Shown: piece by piece, positions 35,290 through 45,210 of the stretch
How positions within the stretch are numbered: the first letter of the stretch is position 1
Layout: each line of letters starts with the position of its first letter
Origin: Sequoia sempervirens
Lineage: Eukaryota > Streptophyta > Pinopsida > Cupressales > Cupressaceae
Assembly: GCA_007258455.2 (NCBI GenBank)
Contig: VDFB02358134.1
Span: 216,933,152 to 216,997,151 of the forward strand
Reading direction: 5' to 3'
Length of the DNA: 64,000 nucleotides
Position numbers and translations under genes: made by a program
The notes under the pieces: model-generated
Seen by the model: only the letters and a program-made list of their open reading frames with translations
Told to the model about the DNA's origin: nothing
Databases searched by the model: none

Positions 35290-36030
35290 ACTGTGAGTCA
35301 CCGTAGACTTGTAATTATGTGATTCTCCATTCCAATGCTATTTTGAGTCTAGTGATTAAAGCTTCATATTCGTCTATGTTATTAGTGCATGGAAACATTA
35401 GCCGATATGATCGAGGAATGGCATTTCCTTGAGGAGTGACAAAGAGTATGCCTACCCCCAATCCATGTTGAGTAAATGAACCATCAAAGTATAAGGACCA
35501 AGGTTGCTTTGATTCTGCAGTGAATACATCAGCATCTAGAAATTCAATGTGCATGGGATGTTCTACTTGTAGGGGTGCTTCATCCAATTGATCAACAATA
35601 ACTTGTCCTTTGATTTCTTTGTGATCAATATAATGGATGTAAAACTCACTTAAGATCATAACCCATTTTGCTAGCCTTCCTGTCAATGTAGCTTTGCTTA
35701 ATAGATACTTGAGTGGATCAATTTTTGCAACAAGATTGATTGTATGAGTTAACATATAGTGTCAAAATATGCGAGGCAAATACCATTGCTAGGCAAGCTT
35801 TCTCAATGAAAGTGTAGTTAAGTTCATGACCTATTAAGTTTTGATTGATATAATAGATTGCACGTTCCTTTCCTGTAGAGTCTTCTTGTGCTAATAATGC
35901 CCCCAAAGATGTCTCTGTTGTAGCGATGTATAAGATGAGTGGTTTGTCTGGATTTTTTGGTATAAGAACTGGTGGGTTCATTAAGTACCGCTTGATTTGT
36001 TGAAAGGCCATTTCACACTTATCATCCCAT
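35290..36030 (-). pseudogene. G1 RNase H and second (archaeal-type) RNase H
   Basis: The first RNase H follows RT: MNPPVLIPKNPDKPLILYIA, LGALLAQEDSTGKERAIYYI and NYTFIEKACLAMVFA. A stop near 35755 separates it from LAKWVMILSEFYIHYIDHKE. A second RNase H then begins with WSLYFDGSFTQHGLGVGILF and ends DEYEALITRLKIALE, carrying its DGS Asp and the DEYEAL Glu. Two RNase H domains in a row are diagnostic for Tat-lineage gypsy elements. The remaining C-terminal aspartates are hard to follow because of frame damage beyond 35310. Confidence 0.85.
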
Positions 36031-36600
36031 TTGAAAGGAACATTCTTATGTAGTAGATGTGTGAAAGGTAGAAATTTATCTACTAGTTGTGCAATGAATC
36101 TTCGGATAGATTGAAGTCATCCCTGTAGTGATCTCAACTGACTGATATTCCTTGGTGGAGTCATTTCCATGATTGCTTTTACCTTGGTGGGATCTACTTC
36201 AATTCCTTTTGCTGAAACTATATATCCCAAGAGTTTTCCAGATGTGACTCTGAAACCACATTTCTTAGGATTGAGGCGAACTTTGAATTTTTCCAACCTT
36301 GCGAATATTTTGGATAATATCTCGAGATTTCCTTCTCTTGTGTAGGATTTTTTTAGTATATCATCGACATAATCTTCCATGAAAATGTTCATCATGTCAT
36401 GAAAAATTGTAGTCATAGATCTTTGATATGTATCCCCAACATTCTTTAATCTGGAAGGCATGACATTCCAATAGTAAGTCCCCTAGGGACATGTGAAAGC
36501 TATTTTGTCTTGGTCTTTAGGTGCAATCTTGATTTGGTTATAACCACAAAAACCATCCATTAGTGAATACATGGAATGGCTAGCCGTCAGATCCACTATA
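36031..36600 (-). pseudogene. G1 reverse transcriptase with N-terminal deletion
   Basis: After the pre-RT segment the frame jumps to MDGFCGYNQIKIAPKDQDKI. About 65-70 residues of the finger region (present in G2 as RKMHPHI to NAMLSL) are deleted. The catalytic box is FMEDYVDDIL near 36370. The thumb ends PRNISQLRSLQG. One TAG replaces the usual Trp in FTCPxGTYYWNVM. With the finger region missing, the enzyme cannot work. Confidence 0.85.
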
Positions 36601-37402
36601 GTTTTTGTTTCACAGGTTCTCCTAGTTTTATGGACAAGTGATGCATTATAAGATTGGGATCAAGATCCAACATGTCTGCATAAGATGAGGCAAAGTTGAG
36701 TTGATTTTCTCTAAGGAAATCCATGAACTCAGGTACTTCTTTATCTGTCATTGATGCAGCTAACTGTAAAATCCTCAGTTTCTCTATAGTTTCAAGATTA
36801 ACTACTTTTGTAGGCTCAATCAGGATAGGTGATCGCTCATGATAGTGCTCCAGGAGAGTATCAAGCATCCCATCATCTGGTGCCTTAAAAAGATTTTCAC
36901 GATCTGATATGCTCTTTGTTTGATCTTTTTTTTGATCTAACACTGCCAGATTATGGTTTTCACCATTAGATCTTTCTTTTTTATTTTTATTTTTGCAGCT
37001 AGGAAACTTGAAACTCTCCTGACTAAGAATCTCATGCCGAGAATCTCTAGTGGAACAATCATTTACATCTTTTTCAGAAAGGAAGTTTACGATAGATTCA
37101 TCGGTGGGAAACATAGGTATATCCAGAGGTTCAGATAGATCCCAGTCAATGAGATTGAGATGTATTAGTGGTAGTGGGTAATTAGGTTGCATGAAATCAG
37201 CTATGGTTATGGTCATAACGGAAGTGTCTATAGGATCTGAGATATGAGGTAGATCAATGATGGTATTGTCCTCATGGTAGTCTTGTTTGATTAAATTTGG
37301 CTCAGTATCACTAGAATCATAGTCATGTTGTAGTTCAAATTTGTGTGGTTGGGTCCCTGAACCTTCTCCTTTGATTAGAGTAGGTGTATACTTGTGTATC
37401 AC
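36596..37402 (-). pseudogene. G1 pre-RT linker
   Basis: An acidic linker with IIDLPHISDPID and ENLFKAPDDGMLDTLLEHYH. It is followed by AASMTDKEVPEFMDFLRENQ and ADMLDLDPNLIMHHLSI, the conserved lead-in to gypsy RT (FxWSYxDMPGLDPxIVxHxL in many plants). The same order and words occur in G2 at 62312-63190. The frame is open for 268 codons, the longest in the element. Confidence 0.8.
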
Positions 37403-37456
37403 ATCAACCTGTTTGTACCTCCAAAATTCATCATTATGGATGGTATCCCATTCATA

Positions 37457-37840
37457 TTATCTAGAGTCTGTGTCAGAGTTATTATCGATGAAATTATGAA
37501 TTGTTGTTAAGCATGCTTCCTTTGGATCATATCTTTCTTGCAATGTGAGTATAGTATCATTCAATTGTTTGGATGTTGTTTCTTTTGAGCTAGTATCATA
37601 GCCTAGTCCTGTTTTATCTTTTACAACAAGTCCTGGAGGATCAATAGGCTCAACTATGCCTTCTTTTCTTTTTTCAATAGGACCATTACCCTCATATCCC
37701 ATCTTTTGCATGATTGAATATCCCTTACCATATTTATTAGTTGGTAACTTGATATTAAGAATTGTTTCATCTTCATCTTCATCTTTATAGAGCCATTTTA
37801 GCATGTCGCTATCCTCAGGATTTTCCATCAAAAATTTCAC
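37457..37840 (-). pseudogene. G1 G-patch segment between protease and RT
   Basis: NKYGKGYSIMQKMGYEGNGP followed by IEKRKEGIVEPI fits a G-patch (Gly-rich RNA-binding motif: GxGxxIxxKMGYxxGxGLGxxxxGI). It lies between protease and RT, 127 codons without a stop. G2 has the same segment (62126-62215). In some retroviruses a G-patch follows the protease and aids reverse transcription; a comparable role here is inference. Confidence 0.7.
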
Positions 37841-37912
37841 TTTGATAAATTATCCATTGAACTTTGTGATTGGTTTTGCCATTGATTGTGTTGATGTTGA
37901 CACTACATATAT

Positions 37913-38690
37913 CTAATGATGTGCAATAGAAGGTTGTCCATGTGACCGAGGTGACATAGGAAGATTAGCCAGATAAAGAGAATATTGTCCTACTCCATTA
38001 TCCTTGAACCGTAGTTGCTTGTCAAAGGTTTTGGTTAGTTGACTGATTTGTGTATCATCTTTTGGAGAAGTGTTAGTAGTTGCTTCTCGATTGTTAGGAA
38101 CCAAAGTGTCTTGACTAGCTTTGATGGTAGCACAAGTTTGACTGTGAGAATTATTAGCTGATATCATGATCTCCTGTCCATCATAAGGAAACTTAAGAAA
38201 TTGATGATATGTAGACGGTACAACTTGCATTTCATGGATCTAAGGATGACCCAACAAGATGTATGCTAGATCATGATCTAATACTTGACATAAAGTATTT
38301 TTGATAATAGGTCCCACTCTGATTGGTAGCATGATTAAACCTTTGGACGCTCTTTCCTCATCATCATAGGGTTTGATAGTAATCTTCCTTCTGGGATCAA
38401 TGGAATCTTCAGAAAATCCTAAAGCTTGAATTAATTTCATGGTACATATGTTTAAACCAGCACCTCCATTTATTAGTACACATTTGACACGAAACTTGTG
38501 GACCATGACTTCTAAGTATAATGATGAATTATGGGGATGAGTCATGGAAACATCATCTTTTTCAAAGAATGAAAGGCATGTGGGTGAGGAAAAATGTCCC
38601 ACCATGGATTGAAATTGATCCACATTCAGATCATCGGATATAGTTGTTTCAATGAGGGCTTTGTCTAGAATTTCTTAATGTGCCGGGGAA
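37913..38690 (-). pseudogene. G1 aspartic protease
   Basis: The active site reads KCVLINGGAGLNICT. The gypsy form is LIDGGSGLNI, and G2 retains ILIDGGSGLNICT, so the catalytic Asp is Asn here. The flap and C-terminal parts (KPYDDEERASKGLIMLPI, LGHP-stop-IHEMQVVPSTYHQ) match gypsy proteases of this group, whose end reads GRPWIH. The TAG replaces that Trp. A Ser/Thr/Gln-rich linker (37913-38130) follows. Confidence 0.85.
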
Positions 38691-38699
38691 ATCTTCAAA

Positions 38700-40630
38700 A
38701 GTTCCAAAATAGTGATCTAAGCAGAAGTTTTTCCAAGTTGATTAATTAAATCATATCGATGTTGAGGTGGTGGCACAATGGATTTTGAAGGAGCACCTTT
38801 TAGGACAACTTTAGCTTGTGCCCTTGTTACGTTAACTTCTATGTACTCTATCTTCTCTTTGACCTTTATAACATTAACTCTCTTGTCATCAGTGTAGATA
38901 TCATTGATTATATGCTCATCAAAATGATTCACATTTTTTTTAGAAGACTCACCCTTTTGATATTTGGGAAAAGGATTTTTAAATTCTTGGTGGTCTTCAT
39001 TTGATTGTTGGTTCCCTTCTATTGTGACAATGTCTTTGTCAATTAAATCTTGAATAGCATTTTTCAAGGCTTGGCAATTATTCATATGATGGCCTTTACA
39101 TCTATGATATTCACAATAGTATGCATCATTCCATCATGGTTGCTTCACGCTAGGCTCAAAGTTATGCTAAGGTGGTAGCGTAATAACATTCTTGGCCATC
39201 AAGTCTTTAAGGGCAGATTCTAGAGATTGTCCTAATGGAGTAAAAGTTCTTTTGTTGGAGAAAAATGGTCATTGTAGATTCGTGTTTGATGTATTTCCTA
39301 AGGTATTGTTATTGTTGTTTCCACAATACCCTTGATTGTTGGTATTACTTTGATTTGGAACAAAAGTTGGATTTTGGTTATTCCTCAGAGGAGGAGTATT
39401 GTTCCCTTGATTTGTAACCTAGTTGACATTGTTGTAGTTGTTGTTGTGAGGAACATTAAGAACAACTGGCTTAGCTAAGATGTGATGTGCATCTACAACA
39501 ACATCATTCACCATGTTTTTGGTGCGAGTCCAAAATATAGATTTGTCATTGTGGTGATTTGAGGAGCTAGGATTGTCTTTATCAAGTTTAATTATCCCCC
39601 TCCGGACTAATGCATTCTCAATTGTGATTGCATTTTTAATCATTTTCTAAAAGGAGGGAGGAAAATGAAGATTTAGATGATAACTCATTTCTTGATCCAA
39701 TCTATTTATGAAGGTAGTGATCTTTTCCTTTTCAGGAACATGTCGTGGATATCTAGTGAACAATCTTCTCCATCTCTGAAGAAATGTGATGAACGATTCA
39801 CTAGGTTTTTGCTTAGCCTTGCATAGATCAATCATGGTTATTTGGTGTTGTATGTTATAGGAATATTGTGAGATGAACTCATTGATCAATTCCTCAAATG
39901 TCTTGATAGGTGGTGTAATTTTTGATAACCATTCCATAGATTGGCCTCCAAGACTTCATGGGAACAAACGCATTAAGTATGTATCTTCATGAGCGAATTC
40001 TAAATTCATGTTTCAAAAGTCTCTAATATGGTCAATGGGATCCAATTTTCCGTTATAACGATCAAAATTTGGAATTTCACAATGCTTAGGAAATAGAATC
40101 ATGTTGATACATCGATCAAAAGGATATGGATAGATATCATCAAGAGCATATGTCTTTGTTGTGGCTCCCCCTTGTAGATCTTTAATTTTCCCTTCTAATG
40201 TTTTAACATGTTGAGTCAAGGTGCTAAGATCAGATAATGGTGTTTCATCAGGATTACTCTTTATGTTCTTAGTATCAAAATCATGAGGAAATTTAGCTCC
40301 TTTGTCAGCCAGAAATAGGAAATATTTTTGTTTGTCGTGTGCTAAGATCTTTTCTACTACTTTGAGAAATTTAGGATCTTGCTCAACTTCTCTAATGTGA
40401 CACTCTTCTTCTTGTTCATCATCACTATCCTCAAGGGGTTTTCTCATATCTTTGTTAGAAGTAAATGGATCCTTTGCTCCTTTGGCCATGTTGTCTTCAA
40501 AAAGGGAATTTTGACTCACACTATAAAGAGGATCACTATTTTCACCTTCTTCACAAGTTCTTGAGGTATGATCTTATTATTGAATATCTTCCTTCAGTTT
40601 ATTGTATTGTGATTGTGTAAAAATATGCAT
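38700..40630 (-). pseudogene. G1 gag
   Basis: The best start is the ATG at 40630 (MHIFTQSQYNKLKED), upstream of the longest open stretch; TAA TAA at about 40577-40582 fits two Gln codons. The capsid core (retrotransposon gag domain) is 39647-40100: MEWLSKITPPIKTFEELINE and FITFLQRWRRLFTRYPRHVP. The N/Q-rich region 39290-39450 follows, then a knuckle-like CEYHRCKGHHMNNC near 39090. G2 gag aligns throughout. At about 40010 a TGA follows RDF where G2 continues FHTMSLEF. Confidence 0.85.
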
Positions 40631-41340
40631 ATGATTTCAAGATGTTCTCCTAAACTTAAATCATAGTTTGATGAGTGCAATCAATGATGATGTTTTAATC
40701 TGATAAGATGAAAATCTTATGATATGATCAAAACTATGTTTTCTAATTCATGGTTGTGACTTCCAATGATAAAGGATGTCAGAATCCTGTTGGGAGAAGT
40801 TAAGCCAAGAATTGAGAAGTTTATGATGAAAGATGCACTTGTAAGATTTGATCTTTGTCTTCGAAGAATGATCAGTATATCAAACAACCTATTTTAACTC
40901 ACTGAAGTATTTGACTAGGACGTGTCGAATATTCGATAGAAGGTTGTGGTATGTAGTTGAAATCAACAGGTTGATTGTGATTATGTCATTGTAAGAGGGC
41001 TCTCATTTGAAAATAGGCTTGTGAATCTAGAGGGTCTATAGCGTATTTGTCAGTAAATCCTCTGAAAAAATATTGGTATCTATGGAGAAATTTGCAATAA
41101 TGGAACAAGACATTTGGACTTTTGTATAAAAACTTCCTTCTTTGTAAGCTTTTCTTGTATCCTAGTGGTTTCTTGGGCTTCTTGATTCTATTGGAAATTG
41201 GCTTCTTGACAAAATTGGTAGATTTCCACTCCCTAAGCATAAGAGAAAATGTAGACATGCTATTGGACCGAGAATGTTATAAACTCAGATCTGTTAGAAT
41301 CAATGATTCAAGAAAAGTGACAGATGCACTCTTCTATTGC
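40631..41340 (-). other. G1 leader next to gag
   Basis: Non-coding in both strands as far as I can see. It separates the gag start from the motif array at 41350. Short frames across it have no family signature. Confidence 0.4.
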
Positions 41341-41349
41341 TTATATGTG

Positions 41350-41640
41350 CTTCATAAATAGGGATATGCACCTGAGAAATGATCAAATGTGCTTCAATAT
41401 GTCCCAGATGCACTACTTTGTATCCTATATGCATTGCAGGAAAACTGTTGATAGTGACCAAAAGTTTGTTTCCTAGAATAGCCAATGTATGTGCTAAAAC
41501 ACTTAATGCACTAAAATAAATCCTAAAAGCATTGAATTAATCAGTGAATGTGCTAGAACAAACCTTATATGCGCCAAAATATACCCTAGATGTGCTAGAA
41601 CAGTTTTTCCAAGGTAATTTTCCAAATAGTTTATGAGCAA
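41350..41640 (-). repeat. G1 leader motif array (gag-proximal)
   Basis: In gag orientation, words like TCTAGCACATCTAGGG, TTTTGGCGCATATAAGG and TTTTAGTGCATTAAG recur about 9-10 times at 20-35 base spacing. It is the same family as 28286-28600 and 42660-43040. Confidence 0.75.
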
Positions 41641-41839
41641 TTTCAGCTAAATTTTGACATGTTCATCGTGGATGATCGTTTATCTAAATTAGAGCGATTG
41701 AAGACACAACAAACACCTTGAAAACAGTTATTTTTAATCCCTATACTAAACATCAAGTGTATGTTCAAAAAGTGATTTCACAGGTTTTGCACATGATAAA
41801 CAATTCAGATAGACTCACTCTTAGTACTCAAGTAGGTCA

Positions 41840-42415
41840 TCATAATAATCAACAACCCGCATCTTAGAACTACGTTGACTCACACAGCTATGTCACCCCT
41901 AAAGGGGTGCCCGTGTTTTTTTCTTTTCTAGGCGCATACTTAGAGTGATGGAAGTGGATACTAGATCCCCTGAGCAAATGGTCCTTGGTAGTTATATGGT
42001 GAATATCTTGGGGGCAGATTCTTCCCTCCCCTTGCACTGTGATTATTATGATGTTCGGAAATTGACTTCGACTGGATACTACACTAGGTTCATCGTAAGG
42101 GTTTCCATTCGGTGCGGCAATAATAAACTCCCTCAGGAGACCTCCCAACCTTTAGAACAAAGACTTTGGGGATGGCCATTTTGTACACTACCAGAAAAAG
42201 AGGATTTATCCTTATTTGCTTTAAATTTTATAATGGGGCGGAATAGCCTGGCTTTGGCTTGAACCCACTTGAGTCGTTCCTCTTGGGTGAGTACTTTTTC
42301 CCACAAGAGCAGGCCCTCTACAAGATGTAATAAAGCAGTAAAATTGCATGAATGTAAAAGGAAAGTCTGGTATTTTGGTCACCTAGTTAAGGGGAGAGCA
42401 TAGACCTATTGCCAC
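41840..42415 (-). other. Conserved leader block of Tat elements (G1 copy)
   Basis: In gag orientation it runs from ATAGGTCTATGCTCTCCCCTT through GTGGGAAAAAGTACTCACCC, CATCCCCAAAGTCTTTGTTC, GGTTGGGAGGTCTCCTGAGG and GTGACATAGCTGTGTGAGTC to AGTTCTAAGATGCGGGTTGT. All of these reappear in order in G2 (58205-58755). A short frame MGGLLREFII starts in both copies (42148 here), but the translations diverge after ten residues. An RNA-level element (packaging, dimerisation or translation) is therefore more likely than a protein. Confidence 0.75.
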
Positions 42416-42659
42416 AAACACAGTAGACAATGTTCTTTCTAAAACACAAATCACAATGATCTAAACTATGTGAAGATGTTGCTTCACAAAAAGCATGGGA
42501 TTCATTTTAACCTCAGAATCAATGTGTGGTGACTATCCTAGATTTCTTTATTTAAATCCATGTCTATCCCAGGGTTGCTTCTTTTTAACCAGCTATGACT
42601 ATCTTAGATTGATTCTTTTTAAATCCAAAATAGATTTTGTCTACAGGAGGCATTAGACT

Positions 42660-43040
42660 TAGAAACCTGCTTTAGTTACAACCTGTATGTGCTAAAAGAT
42701 CTCCTATATGCACCACTAAAACAAGTAAATGCACTAAAAAAATCCTAAATGTGCTACAGAAAGTCCCAAATGCTCTACAAAAACTCCTAAATGCGCTAAA
42801 ACATAATGCAACTAATTTTTGTTTTTGTTTTTCAGAAATTTTTAACAAAGTTGGGGATATGCACCATTTTGTCTGGTAAATGCACCGAAGCAGTCCTTGG
42901 ATGTGCAAAAATAGTTCTTGGATGCACCTAAGTACCTACAAAAGCACTAAAAGAAACCACAGATGCGCTTTAAAAACCTACAGATTTGCTTCGGAAATCC
43001 CCGTATGCGCTAAAACGGAAAATTTTGTCAAAAATCTGAA
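42660..43040 (-). repeat. G1 leader motif array (PBS-proximal)
   Basis: In plus view it reads ATGTGCTAAAAGATCTCC, ATGCGCTAAAACATAATG, ATGCGCTTTAAAAACCTACA and so on, about 12-14 variants of the complement of TTTTAGCGCAT at 20-35 base spacing. It lies between the PBS and the conserved leader block. Confidence 0.75.
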
Positions 43041-43098
43041 TTCCAGAAGGTGAAATCCTATTAGAAAACCTGCAGATAAATATTAAAAATGGGGCAAG

Positions 43099-43116
43099 GC
43101 CCCATAGTGGGTGCCA
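43099..43116 (-). other. G1 primer-binding site
   Basis: Minus strand TGGCACCCACTATGGGGC lies four bases inside the LTR end. Plant Tat elements carry closely related TGGCGCCCACxGTGGGGC-type sites. G2 has TGGCACCCATAGTGGGGC in the same place. Confidence 0.8.
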
Positions 43117-43120
43117 ATAA

Positions 43121-44186
43121 TGTGTGGTCGATTTTTGTGAGCATTAAATATGTAAAAAAAAATGAATCAAACACACCAATAAGACATTATATCAAAAATA
43201 GAATATGAAAATAATAAACATTGCAAACTCAGTATCATGTGATCGATGTCATCCTATCGTTCTCTATCTCCAGTATTTTCAGTGATTCCAGCTGGCTCTC
43301 AGATTGTATGCTAGGCTCAAGGAACAGTCTTCCTAAAGAACGAGATTGAATATGAAATGCATGTAATGCTAAGACATGATTATTCTGATGCTAAACATGA
43401 TTGCTGAAAATGAAAGATTATGATAATGCTAAAGTGCTAGAATGCAATTAATCTCTAATTACTCTAATGTGTGTTGTGTTGTTTCTTGGATTGGCAGTGC
43501 TATTTATAGGGTTTTTCAAAATCTTCTAATTGGCTTATATAATCAACGATTGTGAAAATTTCTGGCAGATCGAACGGTTGCAAATGGATAAGACTAAAGA
43601 AAAATAGAAGAAAACATAAAGCAAGATTTGTTTTCTTTTCTGTAATTTGTAAAAAATCATCTTTTGTGAGATTATGGAAAGATTTTGAAGAAGATAAATA
43701 ATGAATTAGTAAATTCAATTATTTATTTATGGGTGACACAGGGATTCTTCTTAAAATAGAATATTTAATTATGATTTTGAAAAGATATGGAAGATATTCA
43801 ATTAAACAAAGATATTTAATTAAACTTTTAAGAAATGGTATGTAAATGAAATTAATTAAATACGATATTTAATTAACTAGAAGAAAGATTTTTGGAAAGA
43901 AATATTTAAATTTAATTAAATCAAAAAGACTTAATTAAATTCAAAAAGTGATAATTAATTAAAATAAAAAGTGTATTTATTTAATTAATCAAGTGGACAT
44001 ATGAATGTGAAATAATTAAATAAAATTGATTTATTTAATTATGATAGAAGAATAAATTGGATGAACACTATAATTAAATTAATTAAATTTAATCATATGT
44101 AGAAGACTTTAGAGAAATTAATTAAATAATAAATATTTAATTAAATGCTAGGATTAATCAGACATGACCAATTTTATGCATATACA
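43121..44186 (-). repeat. G1 5' LTR
   Basis: 1066 bases, TGTGTGGTC...TATACA in plus view, matching 26556-27602. On the minus strand the TATA box CTATAAATAGC (43499-43509) gives a promoter reading into the leader and gag. AATTAATTAAAT words fill the U3 part. Confidence 0.9.
43499..43509 (-). promoter_or_regulatory. TATA box of G1 5' LTR
   Basis: Minus strand CTATAAATAGC, about 380 bases upstream of the PBS. The same box is present in the G2 LTR at 57234-57243 and is deleted from the G1 3' LTR. Confidence 0.65.
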
Positions 44187-45210
44187 ATTGGAAAAACAAG
44201 GGCATACAACTGAGAGGGGGGTGAATCATTTGTCTCAAAAATTTAAACTTTGTCTAACTTAACTTATCCTTCATCTCAGATCTGATGAATGAACAATTAA
44301 CCATAAGCAATTAGCACATCAGAGATACAAAGAACACCTAGATTTTTTACATGGAAACCTTGTTAGGGGAAAAACTGCAGTGGATGTTATTCCACAAGAT
44401 TATACCCTGCTAAAAGTATAATGAAAAATAATAAGGGGAACACACATGCATTCAAGCACACTGCCTAGAGCTCACTGCTCAATTACAAAAGGGGCTCACT
44501 ACCCAACAAAGTTGGATTAAAAATTTGGAGGATATGAACTGAGAAAATAGCTTCTGCTCAAGCCTGATTACAGTTCCAATTAAGGTCAACACTTCTTCAC
44601 ACTTTGCACAATCTTCTTCACACTCTGCTCAGTAATGATATTCACACATATACACATAGAAGCACATGAAGCAAACATTCCACCGATCACACAATCACTC
44701 TTATATATCTGCTACAAGAGATTTCATCACAACATGGTTGGCCAAGAAAGCTAAATTATATTTGCAATGTCGACCCAAATTAACAACTAAATTTTAATGT
44801 GAACCCACCAAGGTTAACCACAACATAGTAGAGACCCAAATTAATATCTCCAACACAAAAATACTTTAATTAATTTCACCTCAAAAATCCTCAACATGTC
44901 AGCCAAGAATAGAAAAACCGATCATGCGCAAGAAGATCTTCAACCATAAGCACATGGATCAATGTGGGCATACCACAAAGATAGAGAATGAACTAGAGAC
45001 ATCTAAGAACACCAAGAAACAACAAAGAAGCGTCTGCAACAATTGAGATAACCAGAATCACACAATCTTCATTTAGGAACATTGACAAAGACCAGCAAAA
45101 CACTGTCAGACCATAACTGACACAAAACTTCATGCGAACCTCGGAGACAACACATCCATAGTGTTGATATCAATGACAACACATCCATAACATCCAACAA
45201 TCTGCCAACA
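44187..45210 (-). repeat. C2 5' LTR, main part
   Basis: It starts ATTGGAAAAACAAGGG, continuing the C2 LTR from the six bases left at 26550-26555 (the first five bases are the G1 target duplication). It contains the G-run motif at 44208-44227 and ends CTGCCAACA at 45210, followed by ATTTT. It matches 17185-18383 except for about 180 bases missing from U3. Confidence 0.9.

Larger units (their letters stand above)
26556..44186 (-). mobile_element. Ty3/gypsy element G1, Tat type, 17.6 kb, inside C2
   Basis: It is bounded by LTRs 26556-27602 and 43121-44186. A PBS lies inside the right LTR and a polypurine tract inside the left LTR. On the minus strand: leader, gag, protease, G-patch segment, RT, RNase H, second (archaeal-type) RNase H, integrase. 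RT before integrase marks Ty3/gypsy, and the second RNase H is the hallmark of the Tat lineage. Between integrase and 3' LTR lies an antisense (plus-strand) extra gene. Removing 26556-44186 plus one duplication rejoins a copia LTR. Many stops and an RT deletion make it inactive. Confidence 0.9.
17179..45210 (-). mobile_element. Ty1/copia element C2, split by gypsy element G1
   Basis: The outer limits are a 3' LTR beginning TGTTGGAAAAAC (17179) and a 5' LTR ending CCAACA (45210). The direct repeat ATTTT flanks them at 17174-17178 and 45211-45215. In the element's own direction: 5' LTR (45210-44192 plus 26555-26550), PBS, gag, protease, integrase, RT, RNase H, polypurine tract, 3' LTR. G1 sits inside the 5' LTR six bases from the PBS side. 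A 100-N gap doubles most of the coding region. Every domain has stops or lost catalytic residues. Confidence 0.9.

Noticed and set aside
41888..42262. Overlapping frames in the G1 leader (MGGLLREFII and MEVDTRSPEQ) as small genes
   Set aside because: The corresponding G2 translation diverges after ten residues although the DNA is conserved, so a peptide is unlikely to be the conserved product.
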